59,803 bases of DNA from Acidobacteriota bacterium (GTDB lineage: Bacteria; Acidobacteriota; Holophagae; Thermotomaculales; Thermotomaculaceae): positions 1 to 59,803 of the forward strand of contig JALSOA010000021.1 in NCBI GenBank assembly GCA_026986725.1, written 5' to 3'. Of the stretch, positions 1 to 9,530 are shown in pieces. Within the stretch, counting starts at the first letter, position 1; each line of letters begins with the position of its first letter. The notes under the pieces are model-generated. The model made no database searches. It saw only the letters and a list, made by a program, of their open reading frames with translations, and was not told the origin of the DNA. A program made the translations under genes and the position numbers.

Positions 1-152
1 ATTATTGACACGACCTCTTCAAGACCGTGTCCATAAGCATTTGCTTTTACAACTGGGAAAAATTTAGAATCAGGGGAAAAGGATTTTAGGAATTTTATAT
101 TGTTTAAAAATCCATTTTTGCTCAAAAATATTGTTGAGGTGCTAAGTCTCAT
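1..152 (-). CDS. alr: Alanine racemase, N-terminal fragment (runs off the left edge)
   Basis: The ATG at 152-150 directly abuts the stop codon of the chloride channel gene. The 50 visible codons end in a segment reading PVVKANAYGHGLEEV. That is the PLP-binding lysine motif of alanine racemase (VxKANAYGHG). The enzyme interconverts L- and D-alanine for peptidoglycan in the cytoplasm. Only the start of the barrel domain is present, because the gene is cut by the window edge. It is the last visible gene of the minus-strand run pst...pyrE-clc-alr and is probably translationally coupled to the channel gene. The family call rests on one very characteristic motif. Confidence 0.88.
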   Translation of the reverse strand, partial: MRLSTSTIFLSKNGFLNNIKFLKSFSPDSKFFPVVKANAYGHGLEEVVSI

Positions 153-2153
153 TTATACATTCTGCTCCTTTTTAAATCTTCTTATATCCTCATACCTTCC
201 CACCACAACTATTCTATCCCCATTTAAAAACTGTGTTTCAGCATCAGGTATAAAGGTTTTTTTACCTCTTTTAACTATTAAAACCTCAAGGGAATACCTG
301 TTCCTTATAGCAAGGTCTTTCAGATTTTTCCCTGTAAAAGAAGATGGAACTTTTATTTCCATAAGCCTCATACCCTCTCCCAAATTTAACCCCTGAGTTA
401 CATCCTTGAATTTCTTTCTGGTAATAACGGCAAGGGCAAGTTCCCTCTTTTTTATTTCGAAGTTGTACAGGTTTATGACATCATGTATAAAAACAACCCC
501 TCTGTAATCCATTGAATTCTTATCTTTTACAACAGGTATCTCTTCAATGGAATACCTGCCTTCAATATCCATTGCCTCCTGTAAATTGGACTCCTCTGTT
601 AGAAATACAGGGTCTAATGCTATATCCTCGGCAATAACAAGTTCTGCAAGCATCTCTTTCTCATAAAATATTGATTTGATGTTGTTCAATGTTAATATTC
701 CAACAAGTTTTTTTGCCTGATCCAAAACAGGAAACACACTCTGGTTTGTTGAAAGCACTGTATCAATTATGTACTTCAAATTCTGGTGGACATAAAAGAA
801 TATTCCATCTTTAATAACTGAATCAATCTTTATCTGCTTTAAGATCGACTCCTCTCTTCCCTCAACAAGTTCAATCCCTTTTAATTTGAGTTTAAGGGTG
901 TATATTGATTCCCTTTTTATTGCCGACGCTATCAAAGTGGATATTATGCAGGTAAACATTAAAGGTGCGATAACCCTGTAATTCTGAGTTAACTCAAAGA
1001 TTATTATTATTGCGGTAATAGGCGCCTGGGTTGCTGCAGCAACAACCGCCCCCATTCCGACAAGGGCATAAGCCCCCGCAGATGCGGCCTGAGGGAAAAC
1101 AAGATGGGTTATTATACCTATTGCTCCCCCTGTTGCAGCCCCCAAAAACAGGGACGGGGCAAAGACACCACCGGAACCACCGGAACCAAGGGTAATTGAA
1201 GTTGCAAGTATCTTCATGGGTATCATTAAAAGCAAAATATAAAGTGGCCATTGATTGTGCAGGGCACCGTTTATAGATTCATAACCGACCCCATAGACAA
1301 AAGGGAAGTACAACCCCATTAACCCAACCACCAGCCCACCTATCATTGGTTGGACATACTCTGGAATTCTGGAGTTTTCAAACACCTCCTCAAAATAGTA
1401 AAGGGTTACAATAAACAAAACTGCAACAAGGCCTGCAACAAGGCCTAAAAGAGTGTAAGGCATTAGTTCAAAGGGGGAGTTCAATGTGTAGGGAGGGACC
1501 ATAAATGCAACAAGGTTGCCCTCAAAGTGCCTTGCAACAATTGTTGAGATAACAGAAGAGATTATAATCGGGCTTAATGCGGCAACCCCGAAATCCCCCA
1601 AAATTATCTCAACTGAAAACAAAGCACCTGCAATAGGGGCATTGAATGCTGCGGCAATACCCCCCGCAGCACCGCAGGCAACAAGGGTTTGAATATCCCT
1701 TCTTTCAAGGTTAAAGTACTGGCCTACAGTTGAACCCAAAGATGCACCTATTTGAACAATCGGGCCCTCTCTTCCTACCGAGCCTCCCGAGCCTATTGAT
1801 ATTGCTGAGGCTATTGCCTTTACAAAGGCAACCCTTGGCCTGATCTTCCCGTCTTTCATTAAAACAGCAAGCATAACCTCAGGGACACCGTGCCCCTTTG
1901 CCTCTTTTGCGAAGAAGTAAATTATCGGACCGACAATCAAACCACCAATTGCCGGGGCAAGAATCTTCCTTGATGCAGGCAGGGTTTTTAAAACCTCCAA
2001 AAACCTTTCGTACCCTCCAAACGAGATCTCAGTTATCCACCTTATAAGCTGTCTCACCCCAACTGCGCCAAGCCCTGCGCAAACCCCTACAATAACTGAT
2101 AAAATAATTAAAAGTATCTGTTTATTGCTGAACCTTCCAATTATTTTTTTCAT
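153..2153 (-). CDS. ClC-family chloride channel/antiporter with CBS and TrkA-C domains
   Basis: This 666-residue inner-membrane protein moves chloride, probably as a Cl-/H+ exchanger. The transmembrane ClC core covers roughly residues 1-430. It carries the three anion-pathway signatures: GHGVPE, then GSGGSVGREGP with the gating glutamate in GREGP, and GSGGSGGVFAP. A cytoplasmic CBS pair follows at about 450-575, which usually binds adenine nucleotides. The last 75 residues look like a TrkA-C (RCK C-terminal) ligand domain. ClC proteins with both CBS and TrkA-C tails are longer than E. coli ClcA and are presumably ligand-gated. The start ATG overlaps the pyrE stop by 4 bases (ATGA). Substrate and transport mode (channel or exchanger) are inferred from the family. 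Confidence 0.9.
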   Translation of the reverse strand: MKKIIGRFSNKQILLIILSVIVGVCAGLGAVGVRQLIRWITEISFGGYERFLEVLKTLPASRKILAPAIGGLIVGPIIYFFAKEAKGHGVPEVMLAVLMKDGKIRPRVAFVKAIASAISIGSGGSVGREGPIVQIGASLGSTVGQYFNLERRDIQTLVACGAAGGIAAAFNAPIAGALFSVEIILGDFGVAALSPIIISSVISTIVARHFEGNLVAFMVPPYTLNSPFELMPYTLLGLVAGLVAVLFIVTLYYFEEVFENSRIPEYVQPMIGGLVVGLMGLYFPFVYGVGYESINGALHNQWPLYILLLMIPMKILATSITLGSGGSGGVFAPSLFLGAATGGAIGIITHLVFPQAASAGAYALVGMGAVVAAATQAPITAIIIIFELTQNYRVIAPLMFTCIISTLIASAIKRESIYTLKLKLKGIELVEGREESILKQIKIDSVIKDGIFFYVHQNLKYIIDTVLSTNQSVFPVLDQAKKLVGILTLNNIKSIFYEKEMLAELVIAEDIALDPVFLTEESNLQEAMDIEGRYSIEEIPVVKDKNSMDYRGVVFIHDVINLYNFEIKKRELALAVITRKKFKDVTQGLNLGEGMRLMEIKVPSSFTGKNLKDLAIRNRYSLEVLIVKRGKKTFIPDAETQFLNGDRIVVVGRYEDIRRFKKEQNV

Positions 2154-2797
2154 TGCTCTCCTTTGAAAAACTTTGAATACCAGTTCTCAGGGTCTTCTCT
2201 GAATTTATTGATTATATCAGCATCTTTTTTACTTAAATAGCCTGTTTTAACAGCATGATCCAAAAGAGAGGATATATTTTCCAGAGAAATATATTCAAGC
2301 CCAACAGATGCGAAATTATGGTATGCTTTTTCAAACTGATAACTGAAGATTGAAAAAACACCGACCACCTTAGATCCCTCTTCTTTCAGGTTTTTAACAA
2401 CCTGCACTGATGATTTACCTGTTGATATTAAGTCTTCAATTACTATCACCCTGTCTCCTTTATTCAACCTTCCCTCAACAGCCTTTCCTTTTCCATGCTC
2501 CTTCTTTTTCGCCCTTACATAAACCATTGGCAGAGAGAGCTTTTCCGAAATCCATGCCGCAAACGGGATGGCAGATGTGGCAGTTCCTGCAACAATATCA
2601 AAGGAAAGGCCGGATTTTTTTATCTTTTCAACAAAGGCATCAACAACCTTTCTCCTCTCTTCAACATAAGAGATAAAAAGCCTGTTATCACAATAGATTG
2701 GTGATTTAATACCTGAAACCCAGGTAAAAGGAGGGTTGAGAGACAATGCAACTGCGCCTATTTTCAACAAACTTTCAGCGATACTAATCCTTTCCAT
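2150..2797 (-). CDS. pyrE: Orotate phosphoribosyltransferase
   Basis: OPRTase transfers phosphoribosyl from PRPP to orotate in de novo pyrimidine synthesis. The PRPP-binding signature VIVIEDLISTGKS is intact, as are the upstream YVRAKKKEHGKGK lysine-rich loop and the IYCDNR segment typical of bacterial PyrE. The length of 215 residues is normal. I chose the ATG at 2797. A TTG four codons upstream sits only one base from the AAAGGAG sequence, too close to use it well. The gene overlaps the 3' end of the NtrC-type regulator by 14 bases and the chloride channel by 4, so the three are likely cotranscribed. No other pyrimidine genes are nearby. Confidence 0.93.
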   Translation of the reverse strand: MERISIAESLLKIGAVALSLNPPFTWVSGIKSPIYCDNRLFISYVEERRKVVDAFVEKIKKSGLSFDIVAGTATSAIPFAAWISEKLSLPMVYVRAKKKEHGKGKAVEGRLNKGDRVIVIEDLISTGKSSVQVVKNLKEEGSKVVGVFSIFSYQFEKAYHNFASVGLEYISLENISSLLDHAVKTGYLSKKDADIINKFREDPENWYSKFFKGEQ

Positions 2798-4190
2798 AGT
2801 AGTTTTCAAGCTCCTTTACATTTATTTTATAGTGTTCAAGTTTTTTGTACATATTGCTCCTTGGTACCCCAATCTCCTCTGCTGTTTTTGAAACATTGAA
2901 ATTGTTTTCCTTTAACTTTTCAATAATAAAGTACTTTTCCGCCATCTCCCTCGCTTCTTTTAGAGTTTTAGCCTTTAATATGTCCGGCTGTTTAACGGAA
3001 TACTTTAACAGATGTCTGGAAATATAATTATCATTTTGTTCAACAATACCCATCAAAGCCTTCTTTACATCGTCAACGGATATTTCTCTTTTCTGGGAAA
3101 GAATTATCACTCTTTCAACCCTGTTTTTTAACTCTCTAATATTTCCTCTGTAATTAAACGATTTAAGGTACTCTTTAGAATCCTCAGAAAAAGTAATTGG
3201 GCCAATGCCGTTTTCCTCTCCAATTGTTTTTGCAAAGTAGTCTATTAAAAGAGGGATATCCTCTTTCCTTTCCCTTAAAGAAGGCATTTTAATTTCAATC
3301 ACATTTATCCTGAAAAAAAGATCCTCCCTGAACCTTCCCCTTGCTATTTCTTCCTTTAAATCCTTATTGGTGGCAGAAATAACCCTTACATTCACTGGAA
3401 CAGGAGTGTTTGAACCAATTGCATAGACCACCTTCTCCTGCAATGCCCTTAAAACTTTGGCTTGAGTTTTTAAACTCATATCTCCAATTTCGTCAAGAAA
3501 CAAAGTACCGTTATGTGCTGCAACAAACTTCCCCTCTTTATCCTCAATAGCACCTGTAAACGAGCCTTTTTTATGCCCAAAGAGTTCACTTTCTATCAAC
3601 TCCTCAGGTATTGCAGCACAGTTAACCTCAACAAAGCGGCCTGACCTTGCACTTTCAAAATGAATGTATTTTGCAAGCATCTCCTTCCCTGTGCCTGTTT
3701 CCCCGGTTATTAAAACAGGTGCAGTTGTTTTCGCAACACGCTTCGCAATGGCAAGTATCCTTTTAAATGGTTCACTTTGGCCTATTAAAACAAAATTGAT
3801 TTCTTTTTCGTTTCCTTTTTCCTTTTTTTTAGAATATATTGCATTTTTTAATGCTATCAAAACCTGTTCAGCCCCAAGTGGCTTTTCAAGAAAATCAAAG
3901 GCACCCTTTTGAACCGCCTCAACCGCTGTTTTTATATCACCGTGACCTGAGATAATAATAACCGGATTATCAAAACCGCTTTCTTTAAGTTGTTCAAGCA
4001 CTTCAAGGCCGTCAACCACAGGCATTTTAATATCAAGAAGAACGACATCGGGTTTTTCTTTTAAAGCGATATTCAAGCCATCGTATCCCCTGTATGCTTT
4101 CAAAACAGAGTATCCCTCAAGTGAGAGGATATTTGACAGAGATTCAACTATATCTTTCTCATCGTCAATAATCAAAACCCTTTCTGTCAT
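2784..4190 (-). CDS. NtrC-family sigma-54 response regulator (orphan, no adjacent kinase)
   Basis: This 468-residue protein has the three NtrC domains. The receiver covers residues 1-120, with the phosphoacceptor Asp53 in VVLLDIKMP and Lys103 in FLEKP. The AAA+ domain spans about 135-375, with Walker A GETGTGKE at 163-170. The sigma-54 loop reads GSFTGA at 209-214, an A-to-S change from the classical GAFTGA. The last 40 residues form a Fis-type helix-turn-helix. It activates sigma-54 RNA polymerase when phosphorylated. No histidine kinase lies next to it, and PhoR belongs to PhoB. The start has no ribosome binding site and sits 6 bases after an extended -10 box. Whether it belongs to the phosphate network is unknown. 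Confidence 0.92.
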   Translation of the reverse strand: MTERVLIIDDEKDIVESLSNILSLEGYSVLKAYRGYDGLNIALKEKPDVVLLDIKMPVVDGLEVLEQLKESGFDNPVIIISGHGDIKTAVEAVQKGAFDFLEKPLGAEQVLIALKNAIYSKKKEKGNEKEINFVLIGQSEPFKRILAIAKRVAKTTAPVLITGETGTGKEMLAKYIHFESARSGRFVEVNCAAIPEELIESELFGHKKGSFTGAIEDKEGKFVAAHNGTLFLDEIGDMSLKTQAKVLRALQEKVVYAIGSNTPVPVNVRVISATNKDLKEEIARGRFREDLFFRINVIEIKMPSLRERKEDIPLLIDYFAKTIGEENGIGPITFSEDSKEYLKSFNYRGNIRELKNRVERVIILSQKREISVDDVKKALMGIVEQNDNYISRHLLKYSVKQPDILKAKTLKEAREMAEKYFIIEKLKENNFNVSKTAEEIGVPRSNMYKKLEHYKINVKELENYYGKD

Positions 4191-4196
4191 ACAGGT

Positions 4197-4205
4197 ATTA
4201 TACCA
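4197..4205 (-). promoter_or_regulatory. Extended -10 promoter of the NtrC-type regulator, leaderless layout
   Basis: Read on the minus strand the site is TGGTATAAT, an extended -10 element (TGnTATAAT). Only 6 bases (4191-4196) separate it from the ATG at 4190, so the expected transcription start is the A of the start codon. No Shine-Dalgarno sequence is present and no good -35 lies 17 bases upstream, as is common with extended -10 promoters. It would give the regulator its own transcript inside the phoU-to-pyrE run. Confidence 0.6.
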
Positions 4206-4234
4206 GTAAAGAGGGAATATTGAAACGAAAGGGT

Positions 4235-4897
4235 TTAATTAATCTCTTTTACACTACCATGTTTTATAATTTTGCCTTCAACAATGTAAATTACATCTTC
4301 ACATATATTTGTGCAAAGGTCGGCAATCCTTTCAAGGTTTCTGGTGATCCTTATTAACTCAACAGATCTTTCGACTGTTTCAGGATTTTTTTTCATAATT
4401 CCCACAAGGTCTTCTATTATAACATCCCTTAATCTATCAGCCTCTTTCTCCATTTCAAGAACCTGTTTTGCAATTTCACCGCTTCCGTTAACAAAAGAAT
4501 CAAGGGCAAGTTTTTGCATTTTCTTTACAACATTTGCAAGTTCAGGAAGGTCAACAAACTCCTTAACCTTTGGTTTTTTTATCAATTCCTTTCCGCTTAA
4601 AGCAATGTTAACTGCAAGGTCCCCAATCCTTTCAAGGTCATTGTTTATCTTCAAAGCCATTAATATAGTTCTCAAATACAAAGCCTCCGGCTGAAAAAGC
4701 GCAATAAGCGATGTGCAAAACTCATCTATCTCAATTTCAAGTTTGTTTATTTGGTGTTCGTTTTTGTTTAAAACTTTATCAAGCAATTCCCCATTCTCCT
4801 CTATTAGCCCGGATATTGCCTTTTCAAGGCTGTCTTCAGTGATACTTCCCATTAAGATCAACTTTTTTTTCAACTCTTCAATCTTTCTGTCTAACAT
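4235..4897 (-). CDS. phoU: Phosphate transport regulator PhoU
   Basis: PhoU links the Pst transporter to the PhoR kinase and dampens the phosphate response when phosphate is plentiful. The 220 residues form two homologous three-helix repeats (about 1-110 and 111-215), each with an acidic E/DxxxD metal-binding signature: NDLERIGDLAVNI in the first and RNLERIADLCTNI in the second. I chose the ATG at 4897 because AAAGGAG lies 5 bases upstream. A longer frame from a TTG would include this ribosome binding site. The gene follows pstB after a 10-base gap and ends the pst operon in the standard pstSCAB-phoU order. Confidence 0.95.
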   Translation of the reverse strand: MLDRKIEELKKKLILMGSITEDSLEKAISGLIEENGELLDKVLNKNEHQINKLEIEIDEFCTSLIALFQPEALYLRTILMALKINNDLERIGDLAVNIALSGKELIKKPKVKEFVDLPELANVVKKMQKLALDSFVNGSGEIAKQVLEMEKEADRLRDVIIEDLVGIMKKNPETVERSVELIRITRNLERIADLCTNICEDVIYIVEGKIIKHGSVKEIN

Positions 4898-4907
4898 AAA
4901 CGCTCCT

Positions 4908-5666
4908 TTATCCAAATTTTCCTATTAAATACTCTTCCGTTTTCGGGTTTTTAGGGGTTGTAAATATGGTTTCTGTTGAACCGTACTCTATCAATTCCCC
5001 CAAATAAAGAAAAACCGTAAAGTCAGAAACCCTCGCAGCCTGTGTCCTGTTGTGGGTTACAAGTATTATTGTAACCGTTTTTTTCAATTCCACAATCAAC
5101 TCCTCAATCATCGCAGTTGCCTTTGGATCCAATGCCGAGGTGGGCTCGTCAAGCAATAAAACATCCGGGTTAACAGCCATAGCCCTTGCAATACACAGTC
5201 GTTGCTGCTGGCCCCCCGATAAAAAAGTCCCTTTTTTGTGAAGGTTGTCTTTTACCTCTTCCCATAAAAAAGCCTTTTTCAAAGAATCTTCCACAATTAA
5301 GTCAAATTCCTTTTTTGAAAGTTTTATCCCGTTTAACCTATAACCTGCAATTACATTGTCGTAAATACTCATTGTGGGAAAAGGGTTTGGCCTTTGAAAA
5401 ACCATCCCTATCTTCTTTCTTAAAAGAATCGGGTTTGTTTCAAAAACACTTTTTCCGTTAAAAAGTATGTCCCCTTTGTGAATAGCGTCCAAATTCAATT
5501 CGTGCATTCTGTTTATACACCTTATCAGTGTTGATTTTCCACAACCGGACGGTCCCATAATTGCAGTTACTTTGTTCTTTTCAAAAGAAAGGTTTATGTT
5601 TTTCAAAACAAAATTCTGTCCGTATCCTGCCGAGAAATCCCTTATCTTTATAATTTCACTCTCCAT
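4908..5666 (-). CDS. pstB: Phosphate ABC transporter ATP-binding protein PstB
   Basis: This is the ATPase subunit of the high-affinity phosphate importer, on the cytoplasmic face of the PstCA channel. All nucleotide-binding motifs are intact: Walker [10 protein letters not shown], signature [14 protein letters not shown] and Walker [13 protein letters not shown], followed by the switch histidine in VTHN. The length of 252 residues is typical of PstB. The segment [20 protein letters not shown] is close to the usual PstB sequence. The start overlaps the end of pstA by 19 bases with a GGAGGGAG ribosome binding site inside pstA, so translation is probably coupled. Confidence 0.96.
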   Translation of the reverse strand: MESEIIKIRDFSAGYGQNFVLKNINLSFEKNKVTAIMGPSGCGKSTLIRCINRMHELNLDAIHKGDILFNGKSVFETNPILLRKKIGMVFQRPNPFPTMSIYDNVIAGYRLNGIKLSKKEFDLIVEDSLKKAFLWEEVKDNLHKKGTFLSGGQQQRLCIARAMAVNPDVLLLDEPTSALDPKATAMIEELIVELKKTVTIILVTHNRTQAARVSDFTVFLYLGELIEYGSTETIFTTPKNPKTEEYLIGKFG

Positions 5667-6484
5667 CTTCTCCCTCCAAGTTTAACACCGATATTTATAA
5701 GCAAAACAAAAGCTATTAACACGAAAGATGCCCCCCATGCCGCATTCTGCCACCTTTCATAGGGACTCATAGCATAATTGAAAATTAAAAGAGGCAAAGA
5801 ATCCACCGGCTTTGCAGGATTAAAATTCAAATACGGGTTACCAAAGGCTGTGAAAAGCAACGGGGCAGTTTCCCCTGCAATCCTGGCTATGCCAAGTAGA
5901 ATCCCGTTCAAAATGCCTGAAATTCCAGCAGGCAAAACAACCTTGAAGATGGTTGTAAAATAATCAGCCCCAAGCGCATAGGATGCCTCTCTTAAAGTAT
6001 AAGGAATAAGTTTTATGGTCTCCTCCGTCGATTTTACAACCATTGGAAGCATCATTATACCAAGGGCAATTCCACCTGACAAAGCGGAAAACCCACCCAT
6101 TGGTTTAACAACCCAGAGGTATGCAATAATGCCTATAACTATTGAAGGCAGGCCCTGCAAAACATTGATCAGCACCCTTAACATATTTGCAAACCTGTTT
6201 CGTGTCTCAACCAGAAAGAGACCGGCAACTATCCCTATGGGGATAGAAACAATCGAAGCAATTAGAACAAGCAAAAATGTCCCTACAAGTGCATTCAATA
6301 TACCGCCTGCATCAGGCGGGGGCTTGGGAAGGGTGATGAAAAAATTTAAATTTATAACCCCCAGACCCTTTTTCACAAGGGAAAAAAGAATGGCAAAGAG
6401 GGGTATAACGGATAAAAAAGTAAGAAGGTAAATGATAAATGTAAAAATTCTGTCTTTTAAAATTCTTAACTTAACTTCGCCCAT
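5648..6484 (-). CDS. pstA: Phosphate ABC transporter permease PstA
   Basis: PstA is one of the two channel-forming subunits of the high-affinity phosphate importer. The 278-residue protein has six predicted membrane segments. The EAA loop that contacts PstB lies around residues 160-185, with the core [20 protein letters not shown]. The [10 protein letters not shown] segment characteristic of PstA follows. It overlaps pstC upstream by 14 bases and pstB downstream by 19. Nothing is unusual about it. Confidence 0.95.
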   Translation of the reverse strand: MGEVKLRILKDRIFTFIIYLLTFLSVIPLFAILFSLVKKGLGVINLNFFITLPKPPPDAGGILNALVGTFLLVLIASIVSIPIGIVAGLFLVETRNRFANMLRVLINVLQGLPSIVIGIIAYLWVVKPMGGFSALSGGIALGIMMLPMVVKSTEETIKLIPYTLREASYALGADYFTTIFKVVLPAGISGILNGILLGIARIAGETAPLLFTAFGNPYLNFNPAKPVDSLPLLIFNYAMSPYERWQNAAWGASFVLIAFVLLINIGVKLGGRRWRVKL

Positions 6485-7346
6485 TTACCGACATCCTTTC
6501 TATTATCATATTGCCAATGTAATTGATAAAAAATGTAATTATAAAAAGAATCAATCCAAGATAGATTAGAGAACTTAAATGAATGTCAGAGGTTGCTTCC
6601 GTAAATTCATTTGCAATAACCGAAGCAAGTGTGTTTGCAGGTTCAAAAAGACTATGAGGTATTCTGTTTGCGTTTCCTATAACCATTGTCACTGCCATTG
6701 TTTCTCCAATCGCCCTTCCAAATGCAAGCAACAAACCTGCAAAAATACCAGATACAGAGTAAGGGAAAATAACCTTTTTTATAACCTCAAGCCTTGTTGA
6801 ACCAAGGGCAAAACCTGCCTCTTTCAAATCAGAAGGCACCAGTGCAATAACATCCCTTGCCATGGAAGACGCATAGGGAATTATCATTATTGAAAGAACG
6901 AGAGATGCCGTAAAGATACCCACCCCATAAGGGGGGATATTAAAACTTAATTCAAGTTTTCTTATAAGAGGGACAAGGAAAAACAAGCCCCAGAAACCAT
7001 AGATAACAGAGGGAATTCCTGCAAGAAGATCAGTGGCATAGGCAATGAGAGAGGATATTAACCCCTTTTTGGAAAACTCCCCTGAAAAAAAGGCAATTGC
7101 AAGGGAAAAAGGTAAAGATATGGCAAGCGCCAAAACAGAGGTAAGCAATGTCCCGATTATGAAAGGCAGGGCAGAAAAGTGCTCTTCAACAGGATTCCAC
7201 TCTTTCCCGAAAACAAAAGAAAGCCCAAACTCTTTAATTGAGGGAATACTTGCAATAACAAGGGATACAAATATTGAAAAAATCAGAAGGGCAATAAGCC
7301 CCCCTGCAAGTTTTAAACCAAACTTAAAAAACCTATCCCTGAGCAT
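6471..7346 (-). CDS. pstC: Phosphate ABC transporter permease PstC
   Basis: PstC pairs with PstA to form the inner-membrane phosphate channel. The protein has 291 residues and six predicted membrane segments. Its EAA loop contains KEAGFALGSTRLEVIKKVIF, and the PstC signature GRAIGETMAVTMVIGN follows. The ATG directly follows the pstS stop codon, so the two are tightly coupled. The N-terminal hydrophobic segment after MLRDRFFKFGLKLAGG is typical of PstC. Length and motifs are as expected for the family. Confidence 0.95.
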   Translation of the reverse strand: MLRDRFFKFGLKLAGGLIALLIFSIFVSLVIASIPSIKEFGLSFVFGKEWNPVEEHFSALPFIIGTLLTSVLALAISLPFSLAIAFFSGEFSKKGLISSLIAYATDLLAGIPSVIYGFWGLFFLVPLIRKLELSFNIPPYGVGIFTASLVLSIMIIPYASSMARDVIALVPSDLKEAGFALGSTRLEVIKKVIFPYSVSGIFAGLLLAFGRAIGETMAVTMVIGNANRIPHSLFEPANTLASVIANEFTEATSDIHLSSLIYLGLILFIITFFINYIGNMIIERMSVNGRS

Positions 7347-8387
7347 TTACTTTAATAAAGCCTTTCCTCTGTACTTTACCTTTTTCAAGATTGCCAGTGC
7401 TTTCTTCTTCGCAGTTTCAGAAAGAGGAGCATAGTGTAAAGGCTCGCAATACTTCTGACCTTCAGTAAGCATCCACTTCAAAAGATTTACAAGTTCCTTT
7501 GCCTTTTCCTCACTTAATTTACCATCTTCAAGGTTCTGGTAAACAAGTATCCAGGTGAAACCTGAAATAGGGTATCCATAAGATGCACCGGTATTTGTGA
7601 GGCTTACCCTCATATCATCGGGCAGATCAATATTTGCAGCCTTTGAAACGGATTCCAATGAAGGTTTCACAAAGTTTCCGGCCTTATTTTTAAGTGTTGC
7701 ATAAGGCATATTGTTTTGAATTGCATATGCAAGCTCAACATACCCTATTGAGCCCGGCATATTCTTAACAAGACCGGCAACCCCCTGATTCCCTTTTCCA
7801 CCAAGGCCCACAGGCCAGTTTACCGATTTACCCTTTCCAACCTTCTCCTTCCACTCTTTGCTCACCTTTGAGAGGTAATCGGTAAATATGAATGTCGTTC
7901 CGCTGCCATCAGATCTGTGGGCAACCATTATTGGAAGGGACGGAAGCTGTACATTTTTATTTAATTCAGCAATCCTTTTATCATTCCACTTTTTAATCTT
8001 TCCAAGAAATATATCTGCAAGTACTTCAGGAGTAAGTTTTAATTGAGGATTCCCCGGCAGATTGTAAGCAACAACAACGGCACCTGCAGTCATTGGAATG
8101 TGAACAATTGGACTTGCAAACTTTTTTAACCCTTCATCATTGACAAATGCATCAGATGCACCAAAATCAACTGTTTTAGCCCTTAATTGCCTTATACCGC
8201 CACCAGAGCCTATTGCCTGATAATTCACTTTCGTTCCTGTTAATTTATGGTATTCGTTAAACATCTTTGAATACAGGGGATAGGGAAATGTTGCGCCTGC
8301 ACCTGTTAACTCAATCCCCTTTGAAAAACCCGCCGTATTAAAGCCTGCAATTAAAATCACCAAAAGGATAAACAAAATCTTCTTCAT
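7347..8387 (-). CDS. pstS: Periplasmic phosphate-binding protein PstS
   Basis: PstS captures phosphate in the periplasm and delivers it to PstCA. A signal peptide covers about residues 1-22 and the mature part starts at ELTGAGATFPYPLY, the conserved PstS N-terminus. Phosphate ligands are visible in GSGGGIRQL, DFGASDAF and the R-S-D-G-S-G-T loop of AHRSDGSGTTFIFTDYLS. The length of 346 residues is normal. An AGGAGG ribosome binding site precedes the ATG. It follows the porin gene after only 14 bases, so both should be expressed from the Pho-box promoter upstream of the porin. Confidence 0.97.
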   Translation of the reverse strand: MKKILFILLVILIAGFNTAGFSKGIELTGAGATFPYPLYSKMFNEYHKLTGTKVNYQAIGSGGGIRQLRAKTVDFGASDAFVNDEGLKKFASPIVHIPMTAGAVVVAYNLPGNPQLKLTPEVLADIFLGKIKKWNDKRIAELNKNVQLPSLPIMVAHRSDGSGTTFIFTDYLSKVSKEWKEKVGKGKSVNWPVGLGGKGNQGVAGLVKNMPGSIGYVELAYAIQNNMPYATLKNKAGNFVKPSLESVSKAANIDLPDDMRVSLTNTGASYGYPISGFTWILVYQNLEDGKLSEEKAKELVNLLKWMLTEGQKYCEPLHYAPLSETAKKKALAILKKVKYRGKALLK

Positions 8388-8401
8388 CTTTTTTCCTCCT
8401 T

Positions 8402-9487
8402 TTAAAATTTAAAGTTAAGGTCAAACTGTACAACCTTCTGTTTGTGATTGGTATCGGAAATCTTCTTCATATTGTAAACATCAACCGTTAAATAAACATT
8501 TTTTTCAAGGCAATACTTAACCTCTATCTCTTCACCCTTTACCCCTGTTTTTCCACTGAATGCGTCTGAATCCGGGAAAATATCAAGCCAGGCATCCTTT
8601 TCAAGATGTCTGTAATTCAATTTAACCTCAAAGTCTCCCCTTGATTTTAACTTTTTGCCAAACCCAAGCCCGAACTCGTAACCTGAGTCATTGTCGTCAA
8701 CCTCTGTATTGTTTGCATACTCGCCAAACAGTTTGAAAAATTTAACCCTTTCACCATCAACCTTCCACTTTGCCTCAAAAGAGGGGCTAAACACTTTGTA
8801 ATCGTACTTTAAAACCCCGTTTTCAAGGGTGTTTGTCCCGGAAGAGTACTTAAATACATTGCCTTTTACATGCACCCCGCTGTAATACGCAAGCCCGATT
8901 TTAACAACAGTGTTATTTAAATTCACTTTTAATCCAGGCTGAACAAAATATATAAAAGGGTCTGCCCCGCTTGACTTGAATTCGTCAAGGGCAATGTAAG
9001 AACCGTTTAGAAAAAACCCTGTACTGTCAGTCAAATTTTTTCTGTAAATAAAGCCAACACCTTCCGGGGTTATGTCAGAGTCCCATAAAAGGTCGGTTGG
9101 CCTGAAAAGGGCATGCTTTATTGATGTGTATTTGCCGCCCCAGATAGAAAGGCTATCCAGTACTCTGTAAACAAAGTAAACCGAATCAATGTTAAATTCC
9201 TTCTTTGATTCAGAATCTCCAAGTGTTACATTGGTTGAGCGGGGGTCTCCTGAACCTGAAGCAAAATTAAACCCTATTTTAACCCTTTGGTTGATAGCGG
9301 TGAGAAAACCAAGCCTGAACCTTATCCTTGTTCTATACCTGTCAACCTTACCGCTTTCATCCTTGTACTCTTCCCTTAACCTGAAATCTCCCTTTACCTT
9401 TGTGTTTGCTATCCAGGATGGTAAACTCTGGCCTAACAGGGAAAAACCAAAAAACGCCATAAAAAACAGGGGAAAAAGTCTTTTCAT
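8402..9487 (-). CDS. Outer-membrane porin (putative phosphate-starvation porin)
   Basis: This 361-residue exported protein begins with a signal peptide (about 1-21) and continues as alternating polar and hydrophobic beta strands. It ends in FDLNFKF, a C-terminal aromatic residue as required by the barrel assembly machinery. The opening mature segment KVKGDFRLREEYKDES matches the style of the Porin_5 (putative porin) family. The ATG at 9487 has GGGAGG 5 bases upstream, and the TTG one codon earlier is less likely. It is the first gene after the Pho box and directly precedes pstS. This suggests it carries phosphate across the outer membrane, as OprP does in Pseudomonas. The substrate is inferred from context only. 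Confidence 0.75.
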   Translation of the reverse strand: MKRLFPLFFMAFFGFSLLGQSLPSWIANTKVKGDFRLREEYKDESGKVDRYRTRIRFRLGFLTAINQRVKIGFNFASGSGDPRSTNVTLGDSESKKEFNIDSVYFVYRVLDSLSIWGGKYTSIKHALFRPTDLLWDSDITPEGVGFIYRKNLTDSTGFFLNGSYIALDEFKSSGADPFIYFVQPGLKVNLNNTVVKIGLAYYSGVHVKGNVFKYSSGTNTLENGVLKYDYKVFSPSFEAKWKVDGERVKFFKLFGEYANNTEVDDNDSGYEFGLGFGKKLKSRGDFEVKLNYRHLEKDAWLDIFPDSDAFSGKTGVKGEEIEVKYCLEKNVYLTVDVYNMKKISDTNHKQKVVQFDLNFKF

Positions 9488-9530
9488 CAAAACCTCCCGA
9501 AAGTATTTCGGAATAAGTTTTTCATCGGAA

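Noticed and set aside
2784-4190. The NtrC-type regulator as part of the PhoB-PhoR pathway
   Set aside because: Only proximity supports it. PhoB is the cognate partner of PhoR, and this gene has its own promoter.
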